Part shown: positions 17,300 through 26,867 of the stretch, one piece after another | How positions within the stretch are numbered: the stretch's first letter is position 1 | Layout: every line of letters begins with the position of its first letter | Assembly: GCF_000970085.1 (NCBI RefSeq) | Contig: NZ_CP009506.1 | Location: forward strand, 3,534,001-3,598,000 | Source of the DNA: Methanosarcina siciliae T4/M | GTDB lineage: Archaea > Halobacteriota > Methanosarcinia > Methanosarcinales > Methanosarcinaceae | Reading direction: 5' to 3' | DNA: 64,000 nt | Position numbers and translations under genes: made by a program | Notes under the pieces: generated by a model | The model's input: only the letters and a program-made list of their open reading frames with translations | Told to the model about the DNA's origin: nothing | Databases searched by the model: none

Positions 17300-18151
17300 T
17301 TACAGTTGGTATATAGAAGGTTGTATTATCTCTGCTCCATAAATTTCAAATTTTTGGATTACAGAGGTTGGTAATGGAAAATTTGCCATGGGATTTACGC
17401 AAAGAAAGGTATCTTCTTTTATATAACGGCAATTATTTTCCTCATTTTTAGTGATGTAATTACAATAAATTAAAAGTCCGGAAACTCTCTCTTTTACTAT
17501 TTTGCTCGGATCTATACCAAGCTGTATATATTTTCCCCATAGACAACTAAAACCAAAACCACGTTTAATACTCTCTATTTCCGAAATAGATGAAGGTTCG
17601 ATAACAAGTACAAAAATACTTGGACGAATCTTTGACAGTTGAGAACTTTCCTTAATAATTTTCCCTTTAAATTTTTGTGGAGGCCTAGTTTCAAACTCCA
17701 TTATTGTACAATTATCACCTATTTTTTCTTTTTCGTTAAAAGAAAGTCCTTTTCTAATAGGTACCTCAATAAAGATTTCCGTTTCAGCATTTGTAATCTT
17801 AATATCTGAAAATCCATTTTGTACAGGGGGTTCAAACTCAAACTCAAAACCCATATTTTTGCACATTAATCCAATTTCCAATTCAGCGAGTATTCCATGA
17901 TACCTTTCTTTATGCACAAGCCCTTTGAAATGGGTTTCATGCCCTTTTATTTCATTTTTTAATTCATTTAGACATCTTTCAACGTATTCAAGATAAACTA
18001 ACGAAGAATCATCATTATCTTTGAAAGTTAACTGCTTTGCTAGGGGATGAATATCTTCACTACACTTTTTAAGCTCCGACTTAAGCAAATCGTCGGGAAA
18101 AAAATAAGCAATATTAGGGTATTTCTTAACTACTTTTGATACTGGAATCAT
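17300..18151 (-). CDS. Uncharacterised protein with PD-(D/E)XK nuclease-like core
   Basis: A 283-residue protein without signal peptide or membrane helix. Residues about 85-150 look like a restriction-endonuclease fold: a helix with GILAELEIGLMCKNMGF (Glu), then a strand with FSDIKI (Asp), then IFIEVPIRKG (Glu followed by Arg-Lys). The order E ... D ... E-x-x-x-K fits a diverged PD-(D/E)XK site, although the last motif is not the standard ExK. It could be a nuclease or an inactivated relative. The start has no SD and may be leaderless. It lies near a HEPN-like gene and opposite a pentapeptide-repeat gene. Confidence 0.6.
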   Translation of the reverse strand: MIPVSKVVKKYPNIAYFFPDDLLKSELKKCSEDIHPLAKQLTFKDNDDSSLVYLEYVERCLNELKNEIKGHETHFKGLVHKERYHGILAELEIGLMCKNMGFEFEFEPPVQNGFSDIKITNAETEIFIEVPIRKGLSFNEKEKIGDNCTIMEFETRPPQKFKGKIIKESSQLSKIRPSIFVLVIEPSSISEIESIKRGFGFSCLWGKYIQLGIDPSKIVKERVSGLLIYCNYITKNEENNCRYIKEDTFLCVNPMANFPLPTSVIQKFEIYGAEIIQPSIYQL

Positions 18152-18352
18152 TTAAACAGAAAATGTTTTTGATGTATTTAACTCCTTATACAATATTTAA
18201 TCGAAAAATTCGAGTAATTAAGCACTTAAATATGAATGATTTGCCCATTTATCTTTTCAGTTCGCTTATCCTTTGAGTATAAATGACAATGTTTATTTTA
18301 GTTCACTGTGGATTAGGGACAAATAAACATCTCATATTAAAGGAAAAAGACT

Positions 18353-19696
18353 ATGACATTAATAGAGGAGTTAAAACAGCTCGGTGATAATGCCAAAAAA
18401 GATGTGAAACAACTCTATGGGAAAGTAAAAGTATATCCATTAATTAGCTTACTTTTCATAATCACTGTATTTCTACTAATTGCACTTCCACACTGGCAAG
18501 TATCTGGAATAAATGACATTACAGAAAAAGTCATTCAAGAAAATCAGTTCCGTGCAACTCTAGCTCAAATATTAGGTGGTGTTGCTATTGGAATTGGTCT
18601 TTACTACACATGGAGGAGAATTGCCATTGCTGAGGAAGACCTGAAAATTACCCAAGAAAATCTAAAAATTGCTCAAGAAGGGCAAATTACTGAACGTTTT
18701 ACTCGAGCTATTGAGCAGTTAGGTAATGACAAATTGGAAGTTAGGCTAGGCGGAATATATGCACTTAAAAGAATTGCAAATGAATCGAAAACTGACTACT
18801 GGTCAATTATAGAAATTTTAACGGCCTACGTTAGGAAAAACTCACCTATAGAAGATAAAAATGTAAATAATGAAGAGGTTGAAGCTCCAAAAAAGTTGTC
18901 TTTGGATATTCAAGCAATTCTTACTGTAATAAGAAGATGCAAACCTTCCTTAAATACTGACGAAGCTAACTATTTTTCTGAAGACAATCGTCTTATTTAT
19001 GATACTAACTATGTTGTTGAAAATGCTAACTATATTATTGAAGCACCCACGTATCTAGATTTTCATGACACTTACCTCTGGGAGGCTGACCTTTTTGATG
19101 CTCACTTTCAGGGAGCTAATTTTAGAGGAGCTAACCTTTCGGAAGCCAATCTTTCTAATACTAAATTCGAAGGAGCTAGCTTAGTAAAAGCAAACCTTAA
19201 AAAAGCTCGCCTTTGGGAGGCTAAATTTACTGGAGCATTTCTAATGGGTGCTCACTTAGAAGAAGCTAGTCTTTTTCAAGCTAACCTTAAATATTCTTTC
19301 CTTACAGGCGCTCATCTTGAAGGTGCTAACTTTCAAAATGCCAACCTTGAAATGACCTTCTTTGCAGATGCTCATCTTGAAGGTGCTCAACTTTTAGAGG
19401 CAAACCTTAAAGAAGCTTACCTTTCTAAAGCTAACCTTAAAGAAGCTTACCTTTCTAAAGCTAACCTTAGAGAAGCTAACCTTAGAGAAGCTAATCTTGA
19501 AGGAGCTGATCTTAAAGAAGCTAATCTTGAAGGAGCTAACCTTTCTAAAGCTAAACTTAAGGGAGCTAAGAACTTAACAATTGACCAGCTTTCAAAAGTA
19601 AAAACACTTTATGGCACAGAACTAGATGACCTGCTTCGTATACCATTAGAAAAAGAATATTCTCACCTTTTTAAGAACCTAAAAGATGAGCCTTGA
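18353..19696 (+). CDS. Membrane-anchored pentapeptide repeat protein
   Basis: A 447-residue protein with two N-terminal membrane helices (about 30-50 and 68-88) and a short coiled-coil-like region (about 90-115, EEDLKITQENLKIAQEGQIT). The stretch at 116-160 (ERFTRAIEQLGNDKLEVRLG) is common in membrane pentapeptide proteins. From about 240 to 405 there are about thirty A(N/D/H)LxxA pentapeptide repeats, which form a right-handed quadrilateral beta helix. The DNA of this part is internally repetitive. An AAAGGA ribosome binding site precedes ATG 18353. Function is unknown; some family members mimic DNA and bind gyrase, but nothing here shows that. Confidence 0.88.
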   Translation: MTLIEELKQLGDNAKKDVKQLYGKVKVYPLISLLFIITVFLLIALPHWQVSGINDITEKVIQENQFRATLAQILGGVAIGIGLYYTWRRIAIAEEDLKITQENLKIAQEGQITERFTRAIEQLGNDKLEVRLGGIYALKRIANESKTDYWSIIEILTAYVRKNSPIEDKNVNNEEVEAPKKLSLDIQAILTVIRRCKPSLNTDEANYFSEDNRLIYDTNYVVENANYIIEAPTYLDFHDTYLWEADLFDAHFQGANFRGANLSEANLSNTKFEGASLVKANLKKARLWEAKFTGAFLMGAHLEEASLFQANLKYSFLTGAHLEGANFQNANLEMTFFADAHLEGAQLLEANLKEAYLSKANLKEAYLSKANLREANLREANLEGADLKEANLEGANLSKAKLKGAKNLTIDQLSKVKTLYGTELDDLLRIPLEKEYSHLFKNLKDEP

Positions 19697-20120
19697 ATTA
19701 ATCCAGATATCATTTAATTACATCCATTCTTTAAGGATATACCAACTAGGGTATACTTCATATAATAACTCATTATTCACTGTATGCAAATCTTATGAAC
19801 TCAAAATACCCACTTGTCAATAGCTTCTTAATGTCTCTCATTCATAATTGGTGAAAGAAAGACTTTGATGATGCAATAGAGAAGTTTTTGAGTCATGACA
19901 CTACTTGGCATAAAAGCTGTATTTGGGAATTTCACATTTCAGCATCTAGCTCTCTATTGTTTTTCTAGGAGTTTTAGACGGACCTCCAGACAACCTAGCG
20001 GGACGTTCTATGTTTATTGTTAATCGAAAAATGCTTTCAGAGGCTAAGGAAGTAATTTCGGTATCCGGGGGTGAACGGAAAACTCTAAAAGTTCACTCGC
20101 CAAAATTAAACCGATCTCTC
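19697..20120. other. Intergenic
   Basis: No intact gene. Short frames near 19855-19960 (for example DDAIEKFLSHDTTWHKSC) may be remnants of a lost coding sequence. The frame of the following gene extends back to 20010 but without family similarity or ribosome binding site. Confidence 0.35.
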
Positions 20121-20825
20121 ATGAAGCTCCATGTCCTCCAGCACTCAGCCCTTAACACCCTCGGCACAATCGAAGAATACGCTAAAACCAGAGGCTACCC
20201 CCTTGAGTCAACCCGCTTTTACGAAACCAAAAACCCTCCCTCCCTCGACTCCTTCGACCTTCTCATAATCATGGGCGGTCCAATGGGAATCTACGACTAC
20301 GCCGAAAACCCCTGGTTAAGAGATGAAAAATACTTCATAAAACAGGCTATCGATGCAGGAAAACCCGTGCTCGGGATCTGCCTGGGGGCTCAACTTCTGG
20401 CTGACATCCTCAGCGCCCGTATCTACGAAAACGGACACCGGGAAATGGGCTGGTTCCCCGTAAAGGCGGTCAGGACAGAGGAAAATAAACCAGAATTTCT
20501 CAAAGGGCTGCCGGAAGAGATCACGGTTTTTCACTGGCATTCCCGGACCTTTGACCTTCCTGAAAGAGCTGTACATCTTTTCCGGAGCGAGGGGTGCAAA
20601 AATCAGGGTTTCATATATGACGGCAGAGTTGTGGCACTCCAGTTTCACCCGGAGGTGCATGAAGAAAGAGTTGAATCCATGATCCGGCGGTTCGGGGGAG
20701 AATCGGGAAACGGACCTTTTACCCAGAGGAAGGAAGTGATGGTCGGACAGGAGAAGTATCTTGTCAGGACGAAGGAATTCATGTTTGCAGTGCTGGACAG
20801 GTTTGAAAAACTTACTCTTTCTTAA
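20121..20825 (+). CDS. Class I glutamine amidotransferase (GMP synthase-like)
   Basis: A 234-residue triad-type amidotransferase of the GuaA-like stand-alone class. The nucleophile is Cys87 in LGICLGAQLLA; the catalytic His176 and Glu178 are in LQFHPEVHEE; the oxyanion loop MGGPMGIYDY is near 51-60. These enzymes release ammonia from glutamine, or act on gamma-glutamyl compounds. I chose ATG 20121 because MKLHVLQH begins the first strand. An in-frame start at 20010 would add 37 residues with no homology, and neither start has a clear SD. It converges with mprF. The acceptor substrate is unknown. Confidence 0.88.
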   Translation: MKLHVLQHSALNTLGTIEEYAKTRGYPLESTRFYETKNPPSLDSFDLLIIMGGPMGIYDYAENPWLRDEKYFIKQAIDAGKPVLGICLGAQLLADILSARIYENGHREMGWFPVKAVRTEENKPEFLKGLPEEITVFHWHSRTFDLPERAVHLFRSEGCKNQGFIYDGRVVALQFHPEVHEERVESMIRRFGGESGNGPFTQRKEVMVGQEKYLVRTKEFMFAVLDRFEKLTLS

Positions 20826-20885
20826 AAGATGTCTGTAAAAGATGTCATTAAAAGAGATCCTTAAAATATGTCATTAAAAGAGGTC

Positions 20886-20942
20886 TTTAAAAGGATTTCA
20901 TCCCTTTAAAAGGATTTCATCCCTTTAAAAGGATTTCATCCC
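20886..20942. repeat. Three perfect copies of a 19-bp repeat overlapping the mprF 3' end
   Basis: The unit tttaaaaggatttcatccc occurs at 20886-20904, 20905-20923 and 20924-20942. The third copy encodes the last codons and stop of the minus-strand mprF gene, so the other two are duplications of the gene's tail. Confidence 0.9.
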
Positions 20943-23477
20943 CGAGATCAGGGCTGCGATATCTTTCAGGGCAAGACTTTTCTTAAATCCGGTGGGGAGA
21001 GCGATATACTTCGGGCCCCAGACAGGATGGAATTTTTCTTTATAAGCCCGCAGGCCTTTGTAGTTATAAATATAGTCTCCGTTGGCGAAGATCAAAGCTC
21101 CTACTCTATGCCAGAGGGGGGCAAACTGTCTCGTTTCAAGGCCCGAAAGGGGAGCCATCCCGAGAGAGAAGTGTTTGTATCCGTTTTCTTTTCCCCAGAG
21201 GATGAGTTTGACAAAAAGGTAGTCCATTGCAGGGGCGCTGGAGCTGTAGCGCATAAGGTCGATACTGAACTCTTCCACTGCTGCTCCTGGCCAGATGTTT
21301 GCAAAAGCCACGATTTCGGTTTCGTTCCTGACAATGCCAAGAGGGAAGTTACAGAGGTATTTCTCGTCAAAAAACCCGATTGAGAAACCCTTTTCTTTTC
21401 CGGTTTTCATTTCCAGCCAGGCATCCGAGACTTTTTTGAGTTCAGGGATAAGGGTGTCTACTTCTTCGGGGGGGATAATCTCAAACCAGTACCCTTTTTT
21501 TTCCACATTTTTCACGGCGTAGCGGAAGTCCTTGCCGGCCTTTCCTTCCAGCGTAAAGGAGTCAAGAGGGACTTTTGCTTCTTCCCCGATTTTGATAAGG
21601 GTCAGGCCCAGGTCGAGGTAAATGGGGATGTATTTTTCGCTTATCTCGTAGAAGACGGCTCTGCCCTGGTGCAGTTTACTCATCTCATAAAAGTCCCAGA
21701 TCAGTTCCTTTATCTGTTCACTCTTTCCTACAGGGTCTCCCATAGCAATCCAGCTCTTTCCCGAGACTCCGTACATCAAAAAAGCCTGTTTCCGGGCATC
21801 AAAAAGCAGGTATTTGTCTCCGCTAAGGGCGAGGTTTCCCCAGGTTTCCGGGCTTTCCCTGAGAATCGTTTTTGCAAGCTCAAGCTCTTCAGGTCCGGGA
21901 AGGTGGATGTCTTTGGAAAAGGGGCTCAGCATTTTCATAACTCCGAGGACCAGAAGTATGAAAAAGATTCCCACTACGGCCCTTAAAAAACTCGAAGCCT
22001 GGGAATTTACCCCGAACTGCCACCAGAGTTCGTTTGAATACTCAACATTCCGGTAGGAAAACATCCCGAGCCAGATGAAGCTCACCAGCACCAGAATTAT
22101 GGCAATTATATTTTCCCTGCTGAAGGACTGGTGCAGGAGCGAGGACTTCCTGTAGAAATGCTTCCTTGAGGGAAACAGGAGAACAAACATCGCAAAAAGT
22201 ACTGCAGCCTCCTGGTAATTAAAATCCTTCAGGAGGGTAAAAATCCCTCCAAGTAAAAGGACTATAAGGGAAAGCATATAAGCCCCGTCGATCCTTTTCC
22301 AGAGCCCGTTTGCCAGAAGCAGGAGCAAGAATCCGACTATGCTTCCGAAAAACCTTGAAGCTTCGATTAGAGGGAGAGGGACAAAGTATGGGAGTTTCCG
22401 CAGGTATTCGGGGTTTGAAGGAAGAGCCCCGGAAAAGAGGAGGGAGACTCCTCCCAGAAAGACCAGGACCGAAAAGATCTGGGGAGTTACCTCCGATAGA
22501 CTGGAATAGGTAACTTTTCCGGCTTTTTTAAGGAACTCTTTCCTTGCTTCAAACTCGCAGAAAATAAGAGCCAGGAAGCCGAGCAGGAAAGGAAGGAAAT
22601 AATAAACGGCCCTGAAGATCAAAAGAGGCTTTATCGTATCAACCGTACCGAAATAAGGTTTCAGCAGAAAGAGCATCACGGTCTCGAAAACGACAAGCCC
22701 GCCGGGAACCGTGCTTATAAGCCCTGCCAGCTGCGCCAGCGCAAAGAAGACAAGTACGTGAAGCAGGGTGAGCTGAGAATTTGAGGGCAGGAGGAAGTAG
22801 ATTATGCTTCCTGAGAGCAGGTAGTTCACGGAGGATAAAACAAGCTGCATAAATGCAATTTTCGGTTCAGGGAACCTGATTCTGTAGCCCTTTATCTCAA
22901 AGTCCCGTTTCCGGAATGAAAAAAAGAAATATACAGCAAGAAGCAGTAGCAAAAGAATTCCGACGATATTCAGTGAGACAGGGACCTCAGAAGAGTAAGC
23001 CTGAAGCTTTACGGGATAAAATGTGAAAAGCAGACCTGCAATGAAACAAAACCCGATCCAGAAAGTGGAGACGCAAAAAACTATAATTTCCCAGATCTCA
23101 GAGAAAGGCAGCCCGTACATCGAATACAGCCTGTAGCGGAGGGAACTTCCTGTCAGGAAATTAAACCCCGTGCTGTAACTGATGGATGTGCTGATAAAAG
23201 AAGACCTGGCAGCCTGTTTGTAAGAAAGGGGATGGTTGATACGGCGGGTTGCAAGATAATCGTAGCCCGTTAAAACCGCATAGCTCAAAATAGTGAAAAA
23301 GACAGCAATTCCTATATGGCTCAGAGGAACGCTGGCAATGCTTTTCAGAATATAACTCGAGCGCAGATGGTGCATCTGCTGGTCCAGAGTCCATAAAGCC
23401 AGGGCAAAGATGATTCCCGGTAAGAGATAACTGACTACTTTAAGGGCTTTTTCCTGTGTACTGCCGTTTTGTTTCAT
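20925..23477 (-). CDS. mprF: MprF-like lysylphosphatidylglycerol synthase/flippase
   Basis: An 850-residue protein. The N-terminal 520 or so residues hold about fourteen membrane helices (the LPG synthase TM/flippase region; for example GLISTVPGGLVVFETVMLFL near 256-275). The C-terminal 310 or so residues form the soluble GNAT-like DUF2156 aminoacyltransferase domain, with GYKHFSLGMAPLSGLE and ALIFANGDYIYNYKGLRAYK near the end. MprF transfers an amino acid from aminoacyl-tRNA to a lipid head group and flips the product, lowering negative surface charge. The amino acid and lipid used in this archaeon are unknown. I prefer ATG 23477 to TTG 23486; AAGGA lies upstream of both. It is monocistronic and convergent with the amidotransferase. 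Confidence 0.88.
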   Translation of the reverse strand: MKQNGSTQEKALKVVSYLLPGIIFALALWTLDQQMHHLRSSYILKSIASVPLSHIGIAVFFTILSYAVLTGYDYLATRRINHPLSYKQAARSSFISTSISYSTGFNFLTGSSLRYRLYSMYGLPFSEIWEIIVFCVSTFWIGFCFIAGLLFTFYPVKLQAYSSEVPVSLNIVGILLLLLLAVYFFFSFRKRDFEIKGYRIRFPEPKIAFMQLVLSSVNYLLSGSIIYFLLPSNSQLTLLHVLVFFALAQLAGLISTVPGGLVVFETVMLFLLKPYFGTVDTIKPLLIFRAVYYFLPFLLGFLALIFCEFEARKEFLKKAGKVTYSSLSEVTPQIFSVLVFLGGVSLLFSGALPSNPEYLRKLPYFVPLPLIEASRFFGSIVGFLLLLLANGLWKRIDGAYMLSLIVLLLGGIFTLLKDFNYQEAAVLFAMFVLLFPSRKHFYRKSSLLHQSFSRENIIAIILVLVSFIWLGMFSYRNVEYSNELWWQFGVNSQASSFLRAVVGIFFILLVLGVMKMLSPFSKDIHLPGPEELELAKTILRESPETWGNLALSGDKYLLFDARKQAFLMYGVSGKSWIAMGDPVGKSEQIKELIWDFYEMSKLHQGRAVFYEISEKYIPIYLDLGLTLIKIGEEAKVPLDSFTLEGKAGKDFRYAVKNVEKKGYWFEIIPPEEVDTLIPELKKVSDAWLEMKTGKEKGFSIGFFDEKYLCNFPLGIVRNETEIVAFANIWPGAAVEEFSIDLMRYSSSAPAMDYLFVKLILWGKENGYKHFSLGMAPLSGLETRQFAPLWHRVGALIFANGDYIYNYKGLRAYKEKFHPVWGPKYIALPTGFKKSLALKDIAALISGMKSF

Positions 23478-23722
23478 CAGGATCAAATATCCTTTTACAT
23501 TATAGGCTCAGAGTTCGTTTTTTCATAGGCTTGGGCTTTAATATAGAGTTAGAGAAGTTAGAGCTGAAAGCTGGATTTAATGCATAAGATCTAAGAGTCA
23601 TACGGAATTAAGAACGATATTTCAGAATTAAAAATTCCTAATGTTGAACCTACTCTTTTAAAGTAAATATATTTTTTGTCAGTTTTAATTGGGAATCACA
23701 TTACTCATATTTCTGAGTTCAT

Positions 23723-24184
23723 TTACTCAGGAATGAATATGCCAACAACATCCAGGAAAACGACAATTGTTCCTATTATCAATATGAATAGCTGCCACCG
23801 GGTGAGGGGTTTTTCTGGAAATCCGGGAAATTTATTTTCCCAATACTCATCCACAGAACCTGGAACTGGAATGAAGGCCAGAAAAGAGAGATAAGAAATT
23901 AACCCGATAGGGTTTTCGAATCTGCTAATCAGATTCATCCCAATCCAGAAGATTGCAAGTGGTGATGCTGGATACCCAATATTATGACCTTCCCCTTTCA
24001 GCATATCCGAGTATTTATTGAACAGGGGCCAGAGAAAGATATCAATAAAAAAAGTTCTCCAGAAAGGAGAAATATCAAGGTTATCCTTTTCCTTAAAAAA
24101 TTTCCAGTTTTTATAACTCCGGTATAATTCATATAATCCCAGAGATGCTACAGAAAAAAACGCAAATATCCATACGGGAATCAC
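23723..24184 (-). CDS. Uncharacterised membrane protein
   Basis: A 153-residue protein with about four hydrophobic segments (about 1-17, 43-53, 72-105 and 130-151). It starts with GTG 24184. A polar segment FFKEKDNLDISPFWRTFFID lies between the first two helices, similar to many small membrane proteins of methanogens whose function is unknown. It has no close neighbour on the same strand. I cannot name the family. Confidence 0.6.
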   Translation of the reverse strand: MIPVWIFAFFSVASLGLYELYRSYKNWKFFKEKDNLDISPFWRTFFIDIFLWPLFNKYSDMLKGEGHNIGYPASPLAIFWIGMNLISRFENPIGLISYLSFLAFIPVPGSVDEYWENKFPGFPEKPLTRWQLFILIIGTIVVFLDVVGIFIPE

Positions 24185-24611
24185 TCTGGAATAATTCTGT
24201 TCATTTTCGGGTATCGATAACCCTCATTTTACCTCGTACTGATTTAGAACAAACCTTTGGTGGGATCTGACTCACTAAAGAAGAAATTTCAAGATATAAT
24301 AAGCCTCTAAACTATAAAAAAATTAACACATCGTAATAAAAAAATAGAGCTCTGAAGCTTCATCAGATAAAATATGAAAAGTAACCCTGAAAGGGGCAAA
24401 AATAAGCCAGGATAAAATCTATAGCGATGTCCGGATAAAAAGCTCAGGACACCTTAAAGTGTCCAGAGAAGAGGACGAACGGACATCAAAAAGAACGGAC
24501 GGACATCAAAAAGAACGGACGGACATCAGAAAGGATAAGAAAACACCATTCCCTTAATGGAGAAAAAAGGTCCCTCTGACCCTATTTTTAATGGAAAAGA
24601 AGCTTCAGGGC
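24185..24611. other. Intergenic between the membrane protein and tnpB; 20-bp repeats
   Basis: It contains two exact copies of ggacatcaaaaagaacggac at 24481-24500 and 24501-24520 and a third partial copy (24521-24530). A small hairpin lies at 24446-24464 (ggacacc/aagtgtcc). This is the side where the right end and guide RNA of a TnpB element would lie, but I could not identify a clear IS605 end hairpin here. Confidence 0.45.
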
Positions 24612-26048
24612 TTAAGCCAAAAACTGACATACTTCCCAGGCAAAATACTGAGAAGTTTTTTCGCTGGCTTTCCGTTTACTCAGGAGGGTACGGGCCAGGA
24701 TTTTTTGAGGGGTATCAGGGCTCCCTTTCCCTGCATCTCTTTCTGCAGAGAATTGACCGGTGCCTTTGGGCGTCAATGCGATATTAAAGGCAGCGTTGAC
24801 ATCGGCATGGTCAACATGCCCGCAGTGGGGGCATTCAAAGTGCTTGCTGCGCCGGTTGCCTGTAAGTCCGCAGCGACTGCACCTTTTGCTTGTCGCGTGG
24901 GGATCAATATAGACTACCTCTACTCCCTGCAGCCTGGCTTTATATTCGATAAATTGCTGAAGCTGATGAAATGACCAGCTGTTCAGAGAGTATTCATTTG
25001 ACCAGATGTGTTTTTCGGTTTTGATGACCTTTTTATTCATTTCCTTGCTTCGGTTTCTGCCTCCGTTTTGATTTTTCTTTTTTTCTACTCTTTTATTATT
25101 CCTGCATTTTCCCGCACTTACGGCCTTGCTGTTGAGTTTCTTTACCCCTTTCAGGTTTTCGAGTTTGATCCCGCACCCGGAATACAGGGCAAGGTCCACA
25201 ATCTTTCGGCTGATTTTATGGTTCAGGTCCTTTACAATGTTCTTTTCTCTCTTTTTCACAGCTTTCAGGCATTTGTATTTGCCTTTGGTGTAGAGCCGCT
25301 TTTTTATGTTTTCGTATTTCTTATGCGTATGATAGCGCATTTTTCCGAGCTTCCAGACCTTTCCTGACTCGGGGTCAGCAACAACTGCAATATGCCCCTT
25401 GGTATTGCGGTCAACTCCTATGTAGCGTCCGGTACTTTCGGATTTTTCGTCCTGGAAGACAACTGCTACATAGGCATAGACGTTATCTATTTCGATCTGG
25501 GAGATTCTCTTGAAGTTGCTGGAAAAATTATAGTTCAGCAGGAGTTTGAGACAGGGAATCTCCAGGGTCTTTTCCTCTCTATCAACGCTGACCGCCTTTG
25601 AAGGGACAATCAGTTTTACATTTTTTGCAGATTTGAGATCCCGGTTTCGGGAATATTTCCTGATGATCTGGCCGGAAATCGTTGACCTCAGGCCTATATG
25701 CCTGACATCCGCAGGGAAAAGTGAATCCTTTCCCGGAAATGAATCCGTCCCGGGCAGAGAATCGGAAAAAGGAGGAGTAGAAGAATGAATTGAGGAATCA
25801 TTGGGAGATTTGGCAGAGGAAGCAGAAAGGGGAAAAGAGGAGGGAGAAGCAGAAGAAGGAGAAAGAGAAGAGGAAAGAAGAGAAGAAGGAAAAAGTTGGG
25901 GGTCAGAAGAACCTGAACCTTGAATCGGAGGTGGGTCAAGAGTGCAATTCCGAGTCCTGTGTTCAATACAAAACTCAGCAACCTTTCGCGCCTTTCGGAG
26001 TTCTTCCGAAAAATCCCGATTGTGCTTGATTTTATAGGTCAGTAGCAT
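24612..26048 (-). mobile_element. tnpB: IS1341-type TnpB (IS200/IS605 family) gene
   Basis: A 478-residue RNA-guided nuclease-type TnpB. The RuvC acidic residues are Asp213 (IGVDRNTKGH), Glu297 (GIKLENLKGV) and Asp416 (HADVNAAFNIA). The zinc ribbon has Cys390, 393, 406 and 409 (CSRC, CPHC). I chose ATG 26048 (MLLTYKIKHN), the usual family start, with GGAG ten bases upstream; TTG 26093 is unlikely. Residues 35-112 are an unusual Ser/Pro-rich low-complexity insertion encoded by a polypyrimidine tract, placed between HRTRN and the normal DVRHIGLRS, and there is a second Lys/Asn/Arg-rich insertion at about 305-348. No TnpA lies beside it, so it is a stand-alone element that may no longer move. 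Confidence 0.9.
25800..25900. repeat. Polypurine/polypyrimidine low-complexity tract inside tnpB
   Basis: About 100 bases are almost only A and G on the plus strand (gaagaaggagaaagagaaga and similar). On the coding strand it encodes the Ser/Pro/Leu-rich insertion. It looks like an expanded simple repeat. Confidence 0.75.
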
Positions 26049-26093
26049 CCAGGGTACTGCTCCACTTTCAATGTCTCTAATATATTTTGTCAA

Positions 26094-26438
26094 TATGGGT
26101 ATTTTTTTAAAAACTAAAAATTATATTAAGCTTCTATATACATAATTGTTCTGGAGATATTTAAACATTTTGATAAAGTCTGCAAGCAGGAGTTACCAGA
26201 GATCCTCCACTTTTGAGCGGGCTTGAATTATCCCTGATTAACTGCGTGGTCTATTCCGAAACCCGGGAAGAAATCTTTTGTTCTTCTCATCCTGAACCGC
26301 AAAGGGTCCGGAACAGCCGTTAGCCAGATAACAAGTGATTCAAAAACCGGCAGTGCAATCGAGAAGATAAATCAGCTAAAAAGACAAAACCCGAATAAAT
26401 AGAAAACTTATACTTAAAGTGACCTTACAGTACATTTC
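26094..26438. other. Intergenic with a possible coding remnant
   Basis: An open frame without a start between about 26242 and 26400 reads as a plausible protein tail (KKSFVLLILNRKGSGTAVSQ, then ITSDSKTGSAIEKINQL). This may be a remnant. AT-rich sequence at 26100-26170 could hold the tnpB promoter. Confidence 0.3.
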
Positions 26439-26867
26439 ATGAATCCTAAAATGGTCCTGCCCCAAATCCTTATCTTCACAGTTCTTTTCTCTGGATGTGC
26501 CGATTTTTACGGGGAAGAAAATTCCAAAGAATTCACCGACTCTTCCCTGGACTCTTCTCCTGTAAAGCATGTTCCTGTTAATGGAGTCGAGCTCGGATAC
26601 AGGGAATTTGGGTCAGGGGAGCCTCTTCTGTTGATAATGGGTTTTGGCGGAAAAATGGATACCTGGAACAAAACCTTTGTATGGGAACTGGCGCAGGATT
26701 ACAGGGTAATTATATTCGATAACAGAGGAGTTGGGTACTCTTCGGATTCCGGGGAAAACTATTCCCTTGAACTGTTTGCAAGTGATACTGCAGGCCTGCT
26801 TGATGCACTTGAAATTTCGCCGGCAATTCGGCAATCAAACTGCTCTATAACCGATTTGGACCTCTGA
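26439..26867 (+). pseudogene. Truncated secreted alpha/beta hydrolase
   Basis: It encodes a signal peptide with a lipoprotein-like Cys (LFSGCAD, about 16-22) and the first part of an alpha/beta hydrolase: PVNGVELGYREFGSGEPLLL, an oxyanion-hole stretch LIMGFGGKMDTWNK and VIIFDNRGVGYSSD. At about residue 126 (LLDALEIS) the homology stops just before the expected nucleophile elbow (G-x-S-x-G). The remaining residues are the antisense reading of a response-regulator remnant. The catalytic Ser, Asp and His are therefore missing and the product cannot be a working hydrolase. Confidence 0.75.

Noticed and set aside
20010..20120. 37-residue N-terminal extension of the amidotransferase
   Set aside because: The extension lacks family similarity and a ribosome binding site; the fold starts at MKLHVLQH.
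24481..24540. Possible CRISPR or guide-RNA array beside tnpB
   Set aside because: Only two exact 20-base copies and one partial copy, with no spacers and no hairpin of the IS605 type.
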